NCBI RefSeq assembly: GCF_964199755.1
Contig: NC_133901.1
Span: forward strand, 51,185,324 to 51,249,323
Direction of reading: 5' to 3'
Source: Larus michahellis
Taxonomy: Eukaryota > Chordata > Aves > Charadriiformes > Laridae
DNA length: 64,000 nucleotides
The translations under genes and the position numbers were made by a program. This document shows, piece by piece, positions 61,201-64,000 of the stretch. Within the stretch, counting starts at the first letter, position 1. Every line of letters begins with the position of its first letter. Below the pieces are notes generated by a model. The model saw only the letters and a program-made list of their open reading frames with translations, had not been told where the DNA came from and searched no databases.

Positions 61201-64000
61201 GGATATAGCTTGTACCGGTTTTATGACAGCTTTTAAGCCTGTAAAAAAATGAATCTCAGATAGCAATCCTTTGCTCTGGGTTTTTTTACTTTCAAACCTG
61301 AATATCAAGAGGATTTGGATTTCAACAAATTTTACATAATTTTATATTAAATATGTGCTAGTAAATACTGCTGCAATTGATTTATACTTACTACTCTGAA
61401 ATTTGGAAAACAAAGTATTTTAAAACTTGTAATAGCAGATTAAAGATAGTAAAATAGAGTTGACTCCCATTCAGATTTTACTTCATGGATCCACTGCTAG
61501 AAATACTAAAGCACCTCCTGATACAGAATCTGCTGGATGTCAACTAACAGCAAAGAGATTATTCTCTTAATTTTTTATCCAGAGGACACAGATTGTAAGG
61601 GAAAAAACTAGAATTGCACATGGACAGCTTCCCAGATCATGTATACATACTTCGTCATCAACCAGCTACCTTGCACCATCTGCTTTAGAGAAAACATCTG
61701 ACCTGCAGCCACTTTGGTTAGGAGTTAAATTCCCTGGAGGTCCGATACAGATCATCAATCTATACAGAGCACCATGTTAATAATAAATAAATTTTTAAAA
61801 AGCAGCAAAGGACATGGATGAAGAGGAATCCCCCACCTACTGGGAAATGTACAATCAATCATTTATACTTGCAAGCCATAAGCACCTGATTCTTTCTGAA
61901 ATCTCTACTCTTCCCTACCCATGCAAAGTCTGTTTTGAATGACATCGTGCCCAGTCTGTCTGCAAGAATATACCTCAATACAGTAACTACATACCTGATG
62001 TGTACTGGTAAAGCAATTAGAGGTGTAAAAAGGCACCTGAAAAAACTATTATGAGTGGAAGACTAGACCTCAAACCCTGAAGAAACCGCACTCAATTTTT
62101 CACAATAAATAATACTTATAATAGAGAAAATCTAAAGCTTTCTGTGTCAAAACATCATCACAAGCAGTTGTGAATCAGAATCCAAAACTCCTAACCTGAA
62201 AGCAAAATAAAAACTTAAAGAAAACAGGTTTACCGGTTGTAAAGAACTACAGAAGACAAGAAATTAATACGGCAGGGACATAATCAAAACCAAAACAATC
62301 ACAAGATACAAAAACCACAGCAGTTTTCCACCATTCTGAATTCTTGTTAGTCCGGGACGACTTTGGCTCCCTGTAGTTCTGAATTCTGACAGACTCAACC
62401 AAATAGAAATTGGTATCAATTTCTATGTATTGAGGAGCTGAATGTTCGGTATTACCCAAGTTGTACTTATTTTTGTTTAAGAAAACAGATGTTAAGTTTC
62501 TCTTTTCCCAAGCGCTATTAAAGAGTTACCGAAACAGAAACTCATTACTTTCTCCATTATTAGAGCGTTTTACCAAAGAATTTCAGAGTATATTCACAGA
62601 AGCATGGATTTGTCCAATTCTCTGCTTCCGCATACTTCCCTCAGAAATGGTAGAAAATACTCTGGAAAGCGAAACTCCCAGTCACAAAATGAAAGACTTG
62701 ATCTAGCAAAAATCTGATATGACAGGGGAATAAATCAACTACAGATAAACTTCAGAAAATAAATCTGGGAATAGGACACTTCATAACAGTAAACATTAAC
62801 TCACAAACCTTCCAATCTTTTCAATTTGGTGCTGCATCTAGAGTGTACAATTGTCACTGGGATAACACAATCTCTTTGTAAAGATGGGGTAATTAAAGAA
62901 AGTAAAAATTACACATGTAACTGGCAGAATATTACCATATTCTGACAATAAAAGTTTTACTTAATCTTCACAGCCATGTTGAATTGCTGCCAGTTGCCTT
63001 CTCTGTTCTTTCCATTTTGCGTTTCTGAGCATATTCTATGAGCTATGGCAGGAAAACTATTTCTCCCATACTGAATAAAATTTTCAGCAGGCTACAAGTC
63101 TTGCAAACCAGTAACAGGACTATTTTACAGTATTTGTTCAAATACAGTTCTTTTCTTAAAAGGAAAGATTCAACTCCAAATTCCTTTAATGCAAAGATGC
63201 TATCCCCTATGCAACTTAAAAATTTATGAAGAAATTATGGCTTTAACAAACTTTTAATCTTTTATTCCAAATATCCTACTTATAACAAAAACAGAATCAA
63301 GTCTCTTATTTTGCAGATGTCCAATTTTGGATAAAACTTTTGTAACTTACAGAAACTAAGTCCCACCTGATTGCAAATGCTCAGACAAGAGACACTATAC
63401 TTAAGTTCTCCATCCAGTTAAGCACTGGTGATGCAATGAAGTGTAGCCCTCTAGGGAATAAAACACAGAAACCCAAATTTGATTAAATATATAAAATTTA
63501 AAATTCAATACAGACAAAAAGAAGCTCTGCAACTACCAGTTACAGATATGCGAAAGGACTCTTGTGAAAGAACACGTACAGAGAATTATACAATAGAAGA
63601 CTCAGCCCCTAACACCAAGAAATGCATTTGCAAAAGAGGATGAATGTCATCTCTGGAACAGTAGGGAAAGGGGGAGAGGGCAGGAAACAACAGATAAAAA
63701 AACCCAACAGATCAGGTCCACCCTGACTGGCATATGATGAGTTAGAGCCAATAACATAAAGGTATTTGTGAAAGGTATTTTAAAATAGACAGTAAGCAGA
63801 AGGATACAATGATTAATTTTGTGTTAATGTAGAACTTGGAGATGTTGAGCTCTTGCTACTCCCTTCCAAATGCAGACAGTGTGCAAGTATTCAACATCAC
63901 TGGAAAAAATTACATCTTCAGAATTGATAATTCCAGAATATTAATTCCAGTAAATATACTTTTAATCACCACACACAGAAAGTTTAGTTTTACTTTATAA

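Larger units (their letters stand above)
56186..64000 (-). other. TM9SF3: TM9SF3 intron 2, 5' part beyond the right edge
   Basis: At least 7.8 kb. I searched for the expected upstream coding block (ETLGEALQG...GLDIKFK) in the reverse strand and did not find it, so the intron runs off the window. It holds a minisatellite at 58179-58278 and a short tandem duplication at 57745-57807. The remainder is AT-rich unique sequence in which I see nothing further to name. Confidence 0.8.

Noticed and set aside
57000..64000. Search for TM9SF3 exon 2
   Set aside because: The expected coding block was not found in the reverse strand, so the exon is taken to lie beyond the right edge.
1..64000. CRISPR arrays, operons, prophage or other prokaryotic systems
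   Set aside because: The spliced vertebrate genes, CR1 LINEs and CpG island mark this as vertebrate nuclear DNA. The only regular array is the 16-base minisatellite, which has no spacers.

Overview
The window looks like nuclear DNA from a bird. It carries several CR1 LINE fragments whose 3' ends show the avian-type CCATTCTGTGATTCTGTG signature, it has few other repeats and fairly compact introns, and it holds two vertebrate genes recognisable from their translated exons. Both lie on the minus strand. TLL2 (tolloid-like 2) is represented by its first coding exon at 15238-15391, and its first intron fills the left side of the window. TM9SF3 (transmembrane 9 superfamily member 3) occupies about 24.4 kb to the right edge. 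The two genes are also adjacent and co-oriented in human (chr10q24, recalled from general knowledge), which supports TLL2 over its paralogues TLL1 and BMP1.

Layout from left to right. Positions 1-15237 are TLL2 intron 1; I found no tolloid exon 2 there. It holds simple repeats, one CR1 tail, and one unusually long open frame that I cannot assign. About 14.44-15.70 kb is a CpG island containing TLL2 exon 1, its 5' UTR and a TATA-less promoter with a CCAAT box. Just upstream lies a perfect 48-bp inverted repeat with a 3-nt loop, the most striking structure in the window. About 15.7-24.4 kb is intergenic, with three more CR1 pieces; one of them appears to be flanked by an 11-bp target-site duplication. 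A strong minus-strand polyadenylation signal at 24419-24424 ends the predicted 3.2-kb TM9SF3 3' UTR.

TM9SF3 is represented by 13 coding exons between 27597 and 56185, all with GT-AG boundaries and compatible phases. They encode the C-terminal 489 or so residues: most of the lumenal domain, all nine membrane spans and the C-terminal KID Golgi-retention motif. About 99 N-terminal residues, in what should be exons 1-2, lie beyond the right edge. Intron 2 runs from 56186 past the end and carries a 16-bp minisatellite and a short tandem duplication.

The genes have unrelated jobs. TLL2 is a secreted astacin metalloprotease of the BMP1 family. TM9SF3 is a Golgi/endosomal multi-pass membrane protein. 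Nothing suggests an operon-like link; they are simply neighbours with about 9 kb between the TM9SF3 poly(A) site and the TLL2 promoter. I saw no tRNA, rRNA, CRISPR or bacterial-type feature.
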